Below are positions 11,240 to 20,819 of a stretch of DNA of 64,000 nt, one piece after another. Origin of the DNA: Imbricaverruca yamaguchii (taxonomy: Eukaryota; Arthropoda; Thecostraca; Neoverrucidae); assembly GCA_034440575.1 (NCBI GenBank), contig JAOTOL010001640.1, positions 1,465,501 through 1,529,500 of the forward strand, written 5' to 3'. The position numbers were made by a program, and so were the translations under genes. The notes under the pieces are model-generated. The model was not told the DNA's origin and searched no databases. It worked only from the letters and a program-made list of their open reading frames with translations. How positions within the stretch are numbered: the stretch's first letter is position 1; each line of letters starts with the position of its first letter.

Positions 11240-11396
11240 GGGGACGAGTAGCCTAGAGGTAAGTTACCCGTCTCACAATCGAAAGATTGTGGGTTCGAGT
11301 CTCACATGTCGCTACTCTCCGCCCGCGACCAATCGGCGTGAGAGATTGGCGACGCTACATGGCTCAACGGTCGACGTGTTGTAAAACCAACAACTA
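11240..11396 (+). mobile_element. tRNA-derived SINE family A
   Basis: The tRNA-like head GGGACGAGTAGCCTAGAGGT contains an A box, and the B box is GGGTTCGAGTCTC at 11291-11303. The body has CCAATCGGCGTGAGAGATTG and GGTCGACGTGTTGTAAAACC, ending CAACAAC. At least seven related copies or fragments occur in the window on both strands. Confidence 0.9.
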
Positions 11397-11696
11397 CCAC
11401 GACCACCAGTATCTTCTCTGCGGCGACGAGAGACCCCAATGTCCCCGCTGTTTAGGAAACTTGACCGTACGCCACGTGATTTTTTTTCGTGCCAGCACTT
11501 CTCAACAGAGCGAAGGTTGTTATATGGAAATACTACACGGCTCCACACATATCGTCTTGACCTGGCTGATGACTCAGACATAGTTCCCTCCGGGAACATA
11601 TTCCGATGTCTGAGAGCGATCGGCTTTCGGGCGCAAATGATCACGCTTTGGTCGAAGCGCCCTTAAACTCAAATAGCTAACTAACTAACTAACCAA
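11397..11696 (+). mobile_element. LINE 3' end (I/Jockey-like C-terminus and short tail)
   Basis: One frame reads 'LLCGDERPQCPRCLGNLTVR' followed by HV, the Cys-x2-Cys 'PLTVxHI' region usual near the end of I/Jockey-group reverse-transcriptase proteins. A second frame reads 'DDSDIVPSGNIFRCLRAIGF', the usual final helix. The element ends TCGAAGCGCCCTTAAACTCA followed by AATAGCTAACTAACTAACC. It abuts the SINE directly, so the pair may be a chimeric insertion or two insertions. It is frame-shifted and inactive. Confidence 0.75.
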
Positions 11697-11800
11697 GCTG
11701 CCGACAACACAGAGCGGGGCCGGTCACCGCCGACTATTGGCACGGCCCCCCGCTCTGACGCTCACCCCAGTCGTCTGGTGTGGCTCCGACACACCGGCCA

Positions 11801-13140
11801 GACCGACGGTCCGACTGTCACTGCCGTGGTGCGGGGACCAGACTGACGGTCCGACTGTCACTGCGGTGGTGCGGGGACCAGACCGGCGGTCCGACTGTCA
11901 CTGCCGTGGTGCGGGGACCAGACCGACGGTCCAGCTGTCACTGCCGTGGTGCGGGGACCAGACCGACGGTCCGACTGTCACTGCGGTGGTGCGGGGACCA
12001 GACCGACGGTCCGACTGTCACTGCCGTGGTGACAGGACGCCGTGGTGCGGGGACCAGACCGACGGTCCGACTGTACGGGACCGACCGGCGGCAGACCGAC
12101 GGTCGTGGTGCGGGGACCAGACCGACGGTCCGACTGTCACTGCCGTGGTGCGGGGACCAGACCGACGGTCCGACTGTCACTGCCGTGGTGCGGGGACCAG
12201 ACCGACGGTCCGACTGTCACTGCCGTGGTGCGGGGACCAGACCGACGGTCCGACTGTCACTGCCGTGGTGCGGGGACCAGACCGACGGTCCGACTGTCAC
12301 TGCCGTGGTGCGGGGACCAGACCGACGGTCCAGCTGTCACTGCCGTGGTGCGGGGACCAGACCGACGGTCCAGCTGTCACTGCCGTGGTGCGGGGACCAG
12401 ACCGACGGTCCAGCTGTCACTGCCGTGGTGCGGGGACCAGACCGACGTCACTGCCGTGGTGCGGGGACCAGACCGACGGTCCGACTGTCACTGCCGTGGT
12501 GCGGGGACCAGACCGACGGTCCGACTGTCACTGCCGTGGTGCGGGGACCAGACCGACGGTCCGACTGTCACTGCCGTGGTGCGGGGACCAGACCGACGGC
12601 CCAACTGTCACTGCCGTGGTGCGGGGACCAGACCGACGGTCCAGCTGTCACTGCCGTGGTGCGGGGACCAGACCGACGGTCCGACTGTCACTGCCGTGGT
12701 GCGGGGACCAGACCGACGGTCCAGCTGTCACTGCCGTGGTGCGGGGACCAGACCGACGGTCCAGCTGTCACTGCCGTGGTGCGGGGACCAGACCGACGGT
12801 CCGACTGTCACTGCCGTGGTGCGGGGACCAGACCGACGGTCCGACTGTCACTGCCGTGGTGCGGGGACCAGACCGACGGTCCAGCTGTCACTGCCGTGGT
12901 GCGGGGACCAGACCGACGGTCCAACTGTCACTGCGCGTGGTGCGGGGACCAGACCGACGGTCCAGCTGTCACTGCCGTGGTGCGGGGACCAGACCGACGG
13001 TCACGTGGTGCGGGGACCAGACCGACGGCCCGGTAGCTGTCACTGCGTGGTGCGGGGACCAGACCGACGGTCGACGGCTGCCTGGTGCGGGGACCAGACC
13101 GACGGGTACTGCGTGGTGCGGGGACCAGACCGACGCCGTA
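11801..13140. repeat. 40-bp minisatellite, about 33 copies
   Basis: GGTCCGACTGTCACTGCCGT followed by GGTGCGGGGACCAGACCGAC repeats. CCGACTG and CCAGCTG variants alternate in blocks. Truncated and rearranged units lie at 12028-12110 and after 12930. The unit is not a multiple of three, so open frames in all phases are artefacts. Confidence 0.97.
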
Positions 13141-13154
13141 TGGTGGTAAGGTTG

Positions 13155-13202
13155 GTTGGTTATTTGAGATTTGGGGCGCATCGACCAGGTTTGGTCATTT
13201 AG
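13155..13202 (-). mobile_element. LINE 3'-tail fragment
   Basis: GGTTATTTGAGATTTGGGGC followed by GCATCGACC is the reverse complement of the tail TCGATGCGCCCCTAAA found at several other sites. Confidence 0.7.
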
Positions 13203-13404
13203 CGTCCATTGCTGTGGTAAGAAGAAAAACCGGCGGACTGAACCACGTGTGACGAACGGACTGATGTGCGTTACCAGCCGCCCGGAGCGTCGCCAAGCTG
13301 TAGCAGGCCGGCGCTCCAGCTGGGGGTGACCCTCGAGAGGTCAGCCGGCAGTGGAGCGCCACGTGAGTGCGCCGTGTATCGGAGAGACGGAGAGACGGCT
13401 GCGG

Positions 13405-14045
13405 AGTTGTCGCAGAGCACTGTTCCACCAGCCGGCGGTGGAGTTGTCGCAGATCACTGTTTCACCAGCCGGCGGTGGAGTTGTCGCAGATCACTGTTTC
13501 ACCAGCCGGCGGTGGAGTTGTCGCAGATCACTGTTTCACCAGCCGGCGGTGGAGTTGTCGCAGATCACTGTTTCACCAGCCGGCGGTGGAGTTGTCGCAG
13601 ATCACTGTTTCACCAGCCGGCGGTGGAGTTGTCGCAGATCACTGTTTCACCAGCCGGCGGTGGAGTTGTCGCAGATCACTGTTTCACCAGCCGGCGGTGG
13701 AGTTGTCGCAGATCACTGTTTCACCAGCCGGCGGTGGAGTTGTCGCAGATCACTGTTTCACCAGGGCGGTGGAGTTTTACACTGTTTCACCAGCCGGCGG
13801 TGGAGCGACTGTGTCGCAGACACTGTTTCACAGAGGCGGTGGTTGTGACGTTAGCCGGCGTGTTGCAGATCACTGTTTCACCAGCCGGCGGTGGAGTTGT
13901 CGCAGATCACTGTTTCACCAGCCGGCGGTGGAGTTGTCGCAGATCACTGTTTCACCAGCCGGCGGTGGAGTTGTCGCAGATCACTGTTTCACCAGCCGGC
14001 GGTGGAGTTGTCGCAGATCACTGTTTCACCAGCAGGCGGTGGTTG
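13405..14045. repeat. 37-bp minisatellite, about 17 copies
   Basis: GTTGTCGCAGATCACTGTTT plus CACCAGCCGGCGGTGGA is nearly perfect. Divergent, rearranged units lie between about 13765 and 13870. Confidence 0.97.
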
Positions 14046-15024
14046 TGAGCCGGCGGGGGTGGGAGACCGCAGTGGGCTGGTGATGTCACCAGGCGGGCAC
14101 CACCCGTGAGTTCAACACGCACCCGCCTCGTCAAATCGATGCCTCCTTACATGTGCCCGTCGCTCAGTGTGCTCAGCTATACCGCTGGCTGGAGGCTCAG
14201 CCGCCGCGGCCAGCCCTGCCATGTCGGTGCTGCGTTGCCGCTCAGTTGAGGGAAGTCTGCTCCAATTTGACCTTGACGGGAGCGGTGTGATCTTGACCTA
14301 TGCACGTATCAGCTGTGTAGTACTAGGTCTGCAGTTTTCATACCATTAATATTGAACCACGAAATCGATTTGTGTTTACGACCAGGGCCTGAAGACTACG
14401 GCAGGCCTTGGTAATGTGGGTGATCGGACTGCACCTTCATATTGATCTGTTTCATCTGACTTGCAAAGTCGACCAAAAGAGATATAAACTTGTCTGAATA
14501 TCTCGTAAAGTTCAATGATGGTGCTACATCATGTCGTTTGCCGGATCTCTATCCTACTTGGAACAAAGTTCATAAATTATATGGGAATGAGAAGTATTGG
14601 GTATGTGGGTACGGGTTAAATGACCACCCCACGGTACGGCGAGGGGTAGAAAGGTATCCCGCACTGCGAAGGTTTCCTGTTACAGACGCAGATTCCCGAT
14701 GTGCAATAAGTAGTGAAGCTCATAATCAATGGTTCTCTGAATGTCGGCAACTGAGACAATGCACAATTGAACGGTCTCGACTGCAAATGAGTTGTAATGG
14801 CCGTATTTACCATGCCTGGGATCAATGTGCCGTATTTGCAAAGGTATGCGACGTTTAGTACGTTTTCCTCTAAAGTGATAGACAGTTTGCCAGCCAGAAC
14901 CAGGTCGCCCGCTTCAGATCGGAACGTGCGGGGATAAATTCGCTTCCGCAGTGCTATTGTCTGTTTTGCCGCTCCACTTGGCTGCAATGTCACACGCGGG
15001 GTGTCGTTTTCGCCGGCCTCCTTT
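14046..15024. other. No gene recognised
   Basis: Overlapping 120-codon frames on opposite strands at 14490-14990 have no recognisable motif. There is no repeat or clear exon. Confidence 0.5.
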
Positions 15025-15076
15025 GATTGATTGATTTATTGATTATTTGGGCTTAGGGGCGCATCAACTGTTCGCC
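15025..15076 (-). mobile_element. LINE 3'-tail fragment
   Basis: TTGATTGATTGATTTATTGA, then GATTATTTGGGCTTAGGGGC and GCATCAAC, is a reverse-complement tail with a short simple-repeat terminus. Confidence 0.6.
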
Positions 15077-15084
15077 CGCCTCCC

Positions 15085-15202
15085 GTGACGTCACAGCTAT
15101 GTGCGTGACGTCACAGCCATGCGTGACGTTACAGCCATGTGTGACGTCAGTCATGTGTGACGTCACAGCCATGTGTGACGCCACGATAATGTGTGACGTC
15201 AA
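15085..15202. promoter_or_regulatory. Array of TGACGTCA (CRE/ATF-type) palindromes
   Basis: Short units of about 16-36 bp with GCCATGTG spacers carry perfect TGACGTCA at 15086, 15106, 15142, 15158 and 15194. Variants lie at 15124 (TGACGTTA) and 15176 (TGACGCCA). TGACGTCA is the known consensus for CREB/ATF dimers. Function is inferred. Confidence 0.6.
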
Positions 15203-16155
15203 TGTCGGTGTGTGGTGAAGGCGCGCGATGTCGACTGGTTGTATGGCGAATATCGAGTGACGTGGCCAGGGTGGTGACAGCTGGCTGATGATGTTACCGG
15301 CTGGTGTGGGTGGTGCTGGTGCTGGTGCTGCATCGTCTACCGAGCTGACACCAGCACTAGTGCGTCCACCGTCAGGTCAGGGCAGGTGGAGCCTCGAGCG
15401 GTCCAGGGGAAGGTGTCAGCCCTGCCGGTCTCAGCTCGGTCCAGACCGACTCTGGTTGTGGTGCAGACCGGCTTTGGTCCTGCTCAGTAGCGGCTCTGGT
15501 TTTGGTTCAGACCGGTTCAGGTCCTGATCCATCCCGGTCGGTCCTAGTCCAGACCGGGTCTTGTTCTGGTCCGGACTCGACGTCGTCTGTGGCGCCTGGC
15601 TTGATACTGTGTCATTTTTATCTTAACGCAAGTGCTGTGGTGCTTTGCTGGACTCATTTTTCTCCTGCTGGTGTTCGACCACGGCTGGGTCGGCCGGCGC
15701 TAGTTCTGAGACACACCGAGCGCTGTCCTGCTGGTATGCTCTAGACACGAGACGGCCGAGACAACGCCGTCCGACGTCTGTCTGGGATTAGAACTGTGTT
15801 GGCTAGACGTGCTGCTGCTCATGCCGAAGCAGATGGTGCACCTTCTGCATGTTTACACCTGCTAGTACTTGTCGCCGTCGCCGTGCTCACGATCCGGGAA
15901 ACCGCAAACAAAGCAAAAATGATGTCGGTCCACAGACATACGTCACGTGCATACATTGGCACTCCGCCAGCCCACATGGAGACTGACTCACCAACAGTCA
16001 ACACATAGATACTGGGCAGACGCTGATGCTTCTCCGCCAGGATTTTGCGGATGTGGGTACCGTGTGTTCAACTTCTTGTCCAGATCGCCATGTGTGGGTA
16101 GTTTGAGGCGTGGTGAAAAGGGGAAAATATGCTGGAAAACCTGTTGCGGTTTTCG
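15203..16155. other. Degenerate CAGACCGG repeat then unique DNA
   Basis: From about 15420 to 15590, units like GGTCCAGACCGACTCTGGTT recur loosely. No gene was seen in the remainder. Confidence 0.5.
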
Positions 16156-16472
16156 ACACCACTACACACCTGATGCTCTGTGTTCAATATAGTGTGCGCG
16201 AGCTGACGGTAGATACTGCCCCATTTCGGTGTGTGTCGACACCACTACACACCTGATGCCCTGTGTTCAATATAATGTGCGCGAGCTGACGGTAGATACT
16301 GCCCCATTTCGGTGTGTGTCGACACCACTACACACCTGATGCCCTGTGTTCAATATATGTGCGGAGCTGACGGTAGATACTGCCCCATTTCGGTGTGTGT
16401 GACACCACTACACCTGTGCTCTGTGTTATACAGTGTGCGGAGCTGACGGTGATCCATTTCGGTGTGCTCGCC
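16156..16472. repeat. ~83-bp tandem repeat, 4 copies
   Basis: CGACACCACTACACACCTGA begins each unit, which ends TGCCCCATTTCGGTGTGTGT. The fourth copy has several small deletions. Confidence 0.95.
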
Positions 16473-16665
16473 CTTGTGCGATGCTGCCGTCATCAGTAGT
16501 CGGCTCGCCACGCTGTCTGTCGCAACCAGAGCTGTAGTGTAGTGTAGTTCACTCACCTATTCCATGACTGGTCTCCCGGTGTTCTCTGAATGGCGGCTAC
16601 TGCCCGACTGTAACGGCAGACCGTTCTGGCGGCAGACGTCTCTGATCCCTCGAGACCCGTTGCAG

Positions 16666-16845
16666 CCCGGTCTGGAGTACGACGAGCGGCTGCAGAAGCT
16701 GGAGTCGGACAAGTCGACGCTGCAGCTGCAGGTGTCGGTGCTGACCGAGCAGATCGACGCCCAGACGGAGAAGATCGGCGAGCTGGAGGACCAGCTGCGC
16801 ACGCGGCAGATGCTGCTCGGCAAGGCAGAGGACAGACTCCAGAAG
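16666..16845 (+). CDS. Liprin-beta: Liprin-beta exon: coiled coil, first part
   Basis: The exon encodes PGLEYDERLQKLESDKSTLQ, then LQVSVLTEQIDAQTEKIGEL, and ends 'EDRLQK'. Vertebrate liprin-beta has a very similar '(E)RLxxLExDKExLxLQVSVL' stretch at the start of its coiled coil, so the match is specific. Heptad spacing of Leu is clear through residues 9-58. Borders are CGTTGCAG|CCC at 16665 and CAGAAG|GTCAGC at 16845, both phase 0. The open frame extends upstream to 16564, but that part lacks the family signature and is taken as intron. The intron after it starts with degenerate copies of this exon's end. Confidence 0.9.
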
Positions 16846-17310
16846 GTCAGCGACAACCACGCCCTGGAAACACACACTCCCCGGCAGAGTATAGAACAGA
16901 CTACAGGTCAGTGTGCCAACTACACCCTGGATATGCACTCTCTAGTAGAGTATAGAACAGATTGCAGAAGGTCAGCGCCAATTACGGCCTGAGCATACAC
17001 TCCCCGACAGAGTATAGGACAGACTGCAGAAGGTCAGTGTGCCAACTACACCCTGGATATACTCTCCTGGGCAGAGTATATGACAAACTACAGAAGGTCA
17101 GTGTCAGCTACACCCCTAACAGATACCTCCTGCAGGACAGCGGACAGGTCATTGTCAGGCTACGTCCCTGACAATACCCCTGCAGACGGAGGTCAGGCTC
17201 CAGGTCAGCGTCAGCTACGCCCCTGACAGCTACTCGCTGCAGGACAGAGGACAGGTCTCAGGAGGTCATTGTCAGGCTACGCTCTTGAAAGACACCTCCG
17301 GCAGGACACT
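16828..17310. repeat. ~62-bp degenerate repeat containing the exon end and donor
   Basis: The exon edge GACAGACTCCAGAAG|GTCAG recurs in changed form with GT at 16907, 16971, 17033 and 17097, spaced 61-64 bp. More divergent copies (CAG|GTCATTGTCAG) follow to 17310. Confidence 0.8.
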
Positions 17311-17584
17311 GGACATATGACACATTTTGAACAGTAGGGCGTAGCTGCGCACTGGTGGGACCAAGTGAGCAACCACTGATGGGAGCAAGCGAATTAAATG
17401 GAATGGACGACTGCTTTGCAGCTGATGAACTGTAAATCAGACGGGTGCATAAATTAAATGATGGTCAGAGTGAAATGGACGCCCGAGCGAAATCAGTGCC
17501 GCGAGAATTAAATGCTACGGCGAAGTGGGAGTTACCGTCCTGTGTGCGCCGCGTGAGTTGTGAGTCTTTTCCGGTGTCACCCCA
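17311..17584. other. Unique intron sequence
   Basis: No feature was seen; two short AATTAAATG-containing segments repeat loosely. Confidence 0.5.
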
Positions 17585-17919
17585 CCCACGAGCAGGACAT
17601 GGTAATCCCGGTAATCTGTCCGTGGGCAGGACCTGGCCACCCCAGTAACCCACATGTACTGTCGGGTAGGTCTTGGCCACCCCAGTAATCCGCATGCACC
17701 ATCGAGCGGTACCCGGCCAGTCCAGTAACCAACATACACCATCGGGTATATGTACCATCGGGCATGCCAGCCCAGAAACCCACATGGCAATACCTGAACA
17801 CCCCAGTAACCCACATGTACCATCGGCAATATTTGGCCACCCCAATAACCCAACTGTAGCATCGGACAGTATCTAGCCACCCCAGTAACCCACACGTACC
17901 ATCGAACAGGACTTGGCAC
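17585..17919. repeat. ~46-bp degenerate repeat containing the acceptor edge
   Basis: About seven units of GGCCACCCCAGTAACCCACA and TGTACCATCGGGCAG type lead up to the exon. The true border is ATCGAACAG|GACTTGGC. Upstream units carry GGGCAG|GACCTGGC and similar, so the acceptor and about ten exon bases are part of the unit. Confidence 0.75.
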
Positions 17920-18077
17920 TGCAGCAGGAGCTACTGCACAGATCCTCCTTCGAAACGCAGAAGCTGGAGGTGATGAACAAGATGACCAACCTGACGCTGC
18001 AGCAGCGCACCCTGGAGAAGGAGAACGTCGAGCTGCGCAGCCGTCTGCGGCGCGCCGAGCTGGTCGGCCGACAGCCG
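17910..18077 (+). CDS. Liprin-beta: Liprin-beta exon: coiled coil, second part
   Basis: The exon encodes DLALQQELLHRSSFETQKLE, continues VMNKMTNLTLQQRTLEKENV, and ends 'ELRSRLRRAELVGRQP'. The 'LQQELLxRxSxETQKLxxM' segment is a signature of liprin-beta proteins. Borders are GAACAG|GAC at 17909 and CAGCCG|GTGAGA at 18077, both phase 0. The next certain exon is a linker, so the coiled coil appears shorter than in vertebrates unless an exon was missed between 18078 and 19173. The reading frame stays open past the donor into a 48-bp array until a stop at 18333. Confidence 0.9.
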
Positions 18078-18700
18078 GTGAGAGCTCGTGCCGCTACTGA
18101 GCCAACCGTCGGCATCGGGCAGACGGTGAGATCTCGCGCCGCTACTGAGCCGACCGTCAGTGCCGGGCAGACGGTGAGATCTCGCGCCGCTACTGAGCCA
18201 ACCGTCGGCATCGGGCAGCCGGTGAGATCTCGCGCCGCTACTGAGCCGACCGTCGGCACCGGGCAGATGGTGAGATCTCGCGCCGCTACTGAGCCGACCG
18301 TCGGCACCGGGCAGATGTGCTCGCGCCGCTACTGAGCCGACCCCAGTGCCGGGCAGATGGTGAGATTCGCGCCGCTACTGAGCCGACTCGGCACCGGGCA
18401 GATGGTGAGATCTCGCGCCGCTACTGAGCCGACCGTCGGCACCGGGCAGATGGTGAGATCTCGCGCCGCTACTGAGCCGACCGTCAGAACCGGGCAGACG
18501 GTGAGAGCTCGCGCTGCTACTGAGCCGACCGTCAGCACCGGGCAGATGGTGAGATCTCGCGCCGCTACTGAGCCGACCGTCGGCACCGGGCAGACGGTGA
18601 GATCTCGCGCCGCTACTGAGCTGACCGTCGGCACCGGGCAGACGGTGAGATCTCGCGCCGCTACTGAGCCGACCGCCAGCTCCGGGCAGTCGGTGAGACG
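18064..18700. repeat. 48-bp minisatellite built on the exon donor, about 13 copies
   Basis: GTGAGATCTCGCGCCGCTAC, then TGAGCCGACCGTCGGCACCG and GGCAGACG, repeats. Each unit has CAG-ACG or CAG-ATG before GTGAGA, echoing the real CAGCCG|GTGAGA border. Units near 18318-18400 are shortened. The unit equals 16 codons, and the exon frame reads VRSRAATEPTVGTGQT repeats to 18335. Confidence 0.95.
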
Positions 18701-18841
18701 AGCCGATTGGACCGGTTTGGGAAGTGAGCACTCGGTGGTGGCTGTTGAGCCGACAAGCGTGAGAGGTGTGCGGGACGGCTGAGCGATGCGCTGTTGTCGA
18801 GCTGGCCAGGCTGGTTTAGCCGCCCGTCACCGCCGACTGTC

Positions 18842-19000
18842 CGGGAACGAGTAGCCTAGGGGTAAGCTGCTCGTCTCACAATCGAGAGGTTGTGGGTTCG
18901 AGTCTCACCTGTCGCTACTCTTCGCCCGCGACCAATGGGCGTGAGAGATTGGCGGCGCTACATGACTCAACGGTCGATGTGTCGTAGAACCAATGACCAA
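18842..19000 (+). mobile_element. tRNA-derived SINE family A
   Basis: The head AACGAGTAGCCTAGGGGTAA is followed by B box GGGTTCGAGTCTC at 18894-18906 and body CGTGAGAGATTGGCGGCGC. The tail is GTCGTAGAACCAATGACC. Confidence 0.9.
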
Positions 19001-19078
19001 CCGCTGACTTTCTGTCTGTCCCGCGAAAATGGATAGTGAGCTATGATAGCAGCACCGTAGATTGATTACATTTCAGTT

Positions 19079-19126
19079 ATGGGCGCAAAATGACTCTAGA
19101 TGTCGACGCGCCCCTAAACTCCAATC
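19079..19126 (+). mobile_element. LINE 3'-tail fragment
   Basis: GGGCGCAAAATGACTCTAGA then TGTCGACGCGCCCCTAAACT matches the LINE terminus at 11630-11692. It ends about 48 bp before the next exon. Confidence 0.65.
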
Positions 19127-19173
19127 CACCACCACCGCTGTCTGTCTGTCCATCACCGCCGCTGCTGTTTCAG

Positions 19174-19290
19174 AGCGAGGAGCGGGGCCGGATCCGGGAC
19201 AAGCCGCCGGTGGCGCCGCGTTCCGGCGTCGTGCCGAACGCCACGTCCACGCCCAACCACAGGCTGGCCGACTCGCTGCAGCGCGTCAAC
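19174..19290 (+). CDS. Liprin-beta: Liprin-beta exon: Pro/Ser linker
   Basis: The exon encodes SEERGRIRDKPPVAPRSGVV, followed by PNATSTPNHRLADSLQRVN, 39 codons in phase 0 at both ends. The acceptor CTGTTTCAG|AGC at 19173 has a good pyrimidine tract and the donor is AAC|GTGAGC at 19290. Family linkers are poorly conserved, so support comes from open frame, GC-rich third positions, good borders and phase agreement with both neighbours. It contains no domain and probably forms a disordered segment between the coiled coil and the SAM tandem. Confidence 0.72.
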
Positions 19291-19564
19291 GTGAGCTGCC
19301 GTCGCAGTTGTCGGTCGGCACTGTTTGTGGAAGACGCCTGCGAATGCGAGACACTCTTGCGCTCTTTGTGGCCACGACACTGGCGACCGCGCGCGTTCGC
19401 ATGGGACTCCTTCAGGACAATTAGACATGTGAATTGTGAAAGTTTTCAGATGATAATCGAGATGCTGGGCTCTATTTGGCCAACCCAGCTGGCCTGCTTG
19501 CAGCTAGCACAGTTAATTACTTATGTACGCATTTCTTAAGTCGCCAAGAGCTCCACTTTGTGTG

Positions 19565-19905
19565 TCATAAAGACATAAAGACATAACAGATAAGTGCAAC
19601 TATGAGCCACAAGGGCCCTTCTTGGTTGCACTCGGGACACTCAACCAGTTGCCCACCAAATCAATTGATCAGCCCTCCATGGAATATTGAAAAGCAAGCC
19701 CTCTATTCTTATAATGATTGTCTATGCTGTTTTTAAAGATGTTGAATGTGCTGCTACTGACAATGGTTTCTGGAAGCTGGTTCCAGTGTTCTACTACCCT
19801 GTTGGTGAAGAAAAACTGTCGTAACCTTGTCCTGCTGTGGTTAGCTTTAATTTTGAATTGCTGTCGTTTTGGGAGAGGTGTGTTTATATTGATATTGGTA
19901 TTTTC
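19565..19905 (-). mobile_element. 5'-truncated LINE, reverse-transcriptase C-terminus
   Basis: On the minus strand the frame reads 'RLRQFFFTNRVVEHWNQLPE' and 'SSSTFNIFKNSIDNHYKNRG', the classic end of CR1-like reverse transcriptases. The 3' UTR follows, then a simple-repeat terminus built on TTTATGTC. A second copy with the same 3' UTR lies at 61631-62310. The 5' end lies only about 15-40 bp from the acceptor of the 19919 exon, so LINE sequence may supply part of that intron's 3' splice region. Confidence 0.88.
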
Positions 19906-19918
19906 TTTCTGTTTGCAG

Positions 19919-20023
19919 AACTCCTCGAACGCAACAGATAGCAGCAGCAGGTATATGTCTGCCTTGGATAACTCGTCCTCGGCAAATAACTCTGCCACCT
20001 ACCGGGAGGGATCGCTACCAAAG
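19919..20023 (+). CDS. Liprin-beta: Liprin-beta exon: Ser/Asn-rich linker
   Basis: The exon encodes NSSNATDSSSRYMSALDNSS followed by SANNSATYREGSLPK, 35 codons in phase 0 at both ends. The acceptor TTTCTGTTTGCAG|AAC has a strong pyrimidine tract, and the donor is CCAAAG|GTACTG at 20023. No domain is visible. It fits the disordered linker of liprin-beta and keeps phase with the exons on both sides. Direct family similarity is weak, so it could be alternatively spliced. Confidence 0.68.
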
Positions 20024-20810
20024 GTACTGTATGTGCCCACCGGGAACACAAAACGTCATGTTATAACGATAGTGCGATCTGTACGATGCTGTATTCCATA
20101 AGCTGCTGAATATTTCGACATGCCTTTGTAAACCAGGTTGTAATAAGACCACCGATAGCTTTTACTCTCCTTGCAGCGCCGTTTGTCGGTGTTGCCATTT
20201 CGTTTGTCAAGTCAAGGCGTCAGTCTGTTATGTCCCACTGTTTGCCGACAGCCTGCATCCACCTGATGTAAGCCTTCTCTGGGCTATCTAATCCTTAATT
20301 AGACTCACTTGTTTTTAATGGGGTCTTTTATAAGCCCTTCAATCACTGTCTAATTGCGGTCGTTTTTCTTCCGGTATTCACCACCTCACCTTTCCTGGAT
20401 TCAGACACCGATTCTCTCTGATCTGCCTTCTGACCCGCTGGACGACTCTCCCACCTACTGGACGTCGGTGCCATCCTCTGCCCGCTCTCTCATCTGCTAC
20501 TTGCCCCGAACATACTTCCACTGCCCCTGCTATCCACAGTAGATGCTTCCCTCAGCCCCCATAGCTTGTAAGGTATCGCTTGTAAGGTATCGCTTGTAAG
20601 GTATCGCTCTCTGTCCACACCTCCCACCATCTGCCTCTACTTCGATTATGCATATTGGTGGAAGGTGTGCTGTTTTTTTTTGCAGTTGTTTGTGTTTATA
20701 ATGCCGTCGACGATACCCATTATGCCACGTGTCAACGGTGTTCTGGTCAAGGGCGGGAAAATAGAACAACAAACCACCTCCACTGTCAAAATGTCAGACA
20801 AGTGTGATCA
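20024..20810. other. Intron, two weak exon-like frames
   Basis: After TTTTTTTTGCAG at about 20685 a frame reads 'RVNGVLVKGGKIEQQTTSTV'. Another follows GGATTCAG near 20404 ('TPILSDLPSDPLDDSPTYWT'). Neither has a convincing donor or family match, so they are not called. Confidence 0.4.
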
Positions 20811-20819
20811 CCCGCTGGC

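Noticed and set aside
11240..11320. Functional tRNA genes at the SINE heads
   Set aside because: A and B boxes are present, but the heads are followed by a shared SINE body, occur as dispersed copies with target duplications, and do not fold as clean cloverleafs by eye.
11737..13202. Frames of about 390-470 codons
   Set aside because: They read a 40-bp repeat in successive phases.
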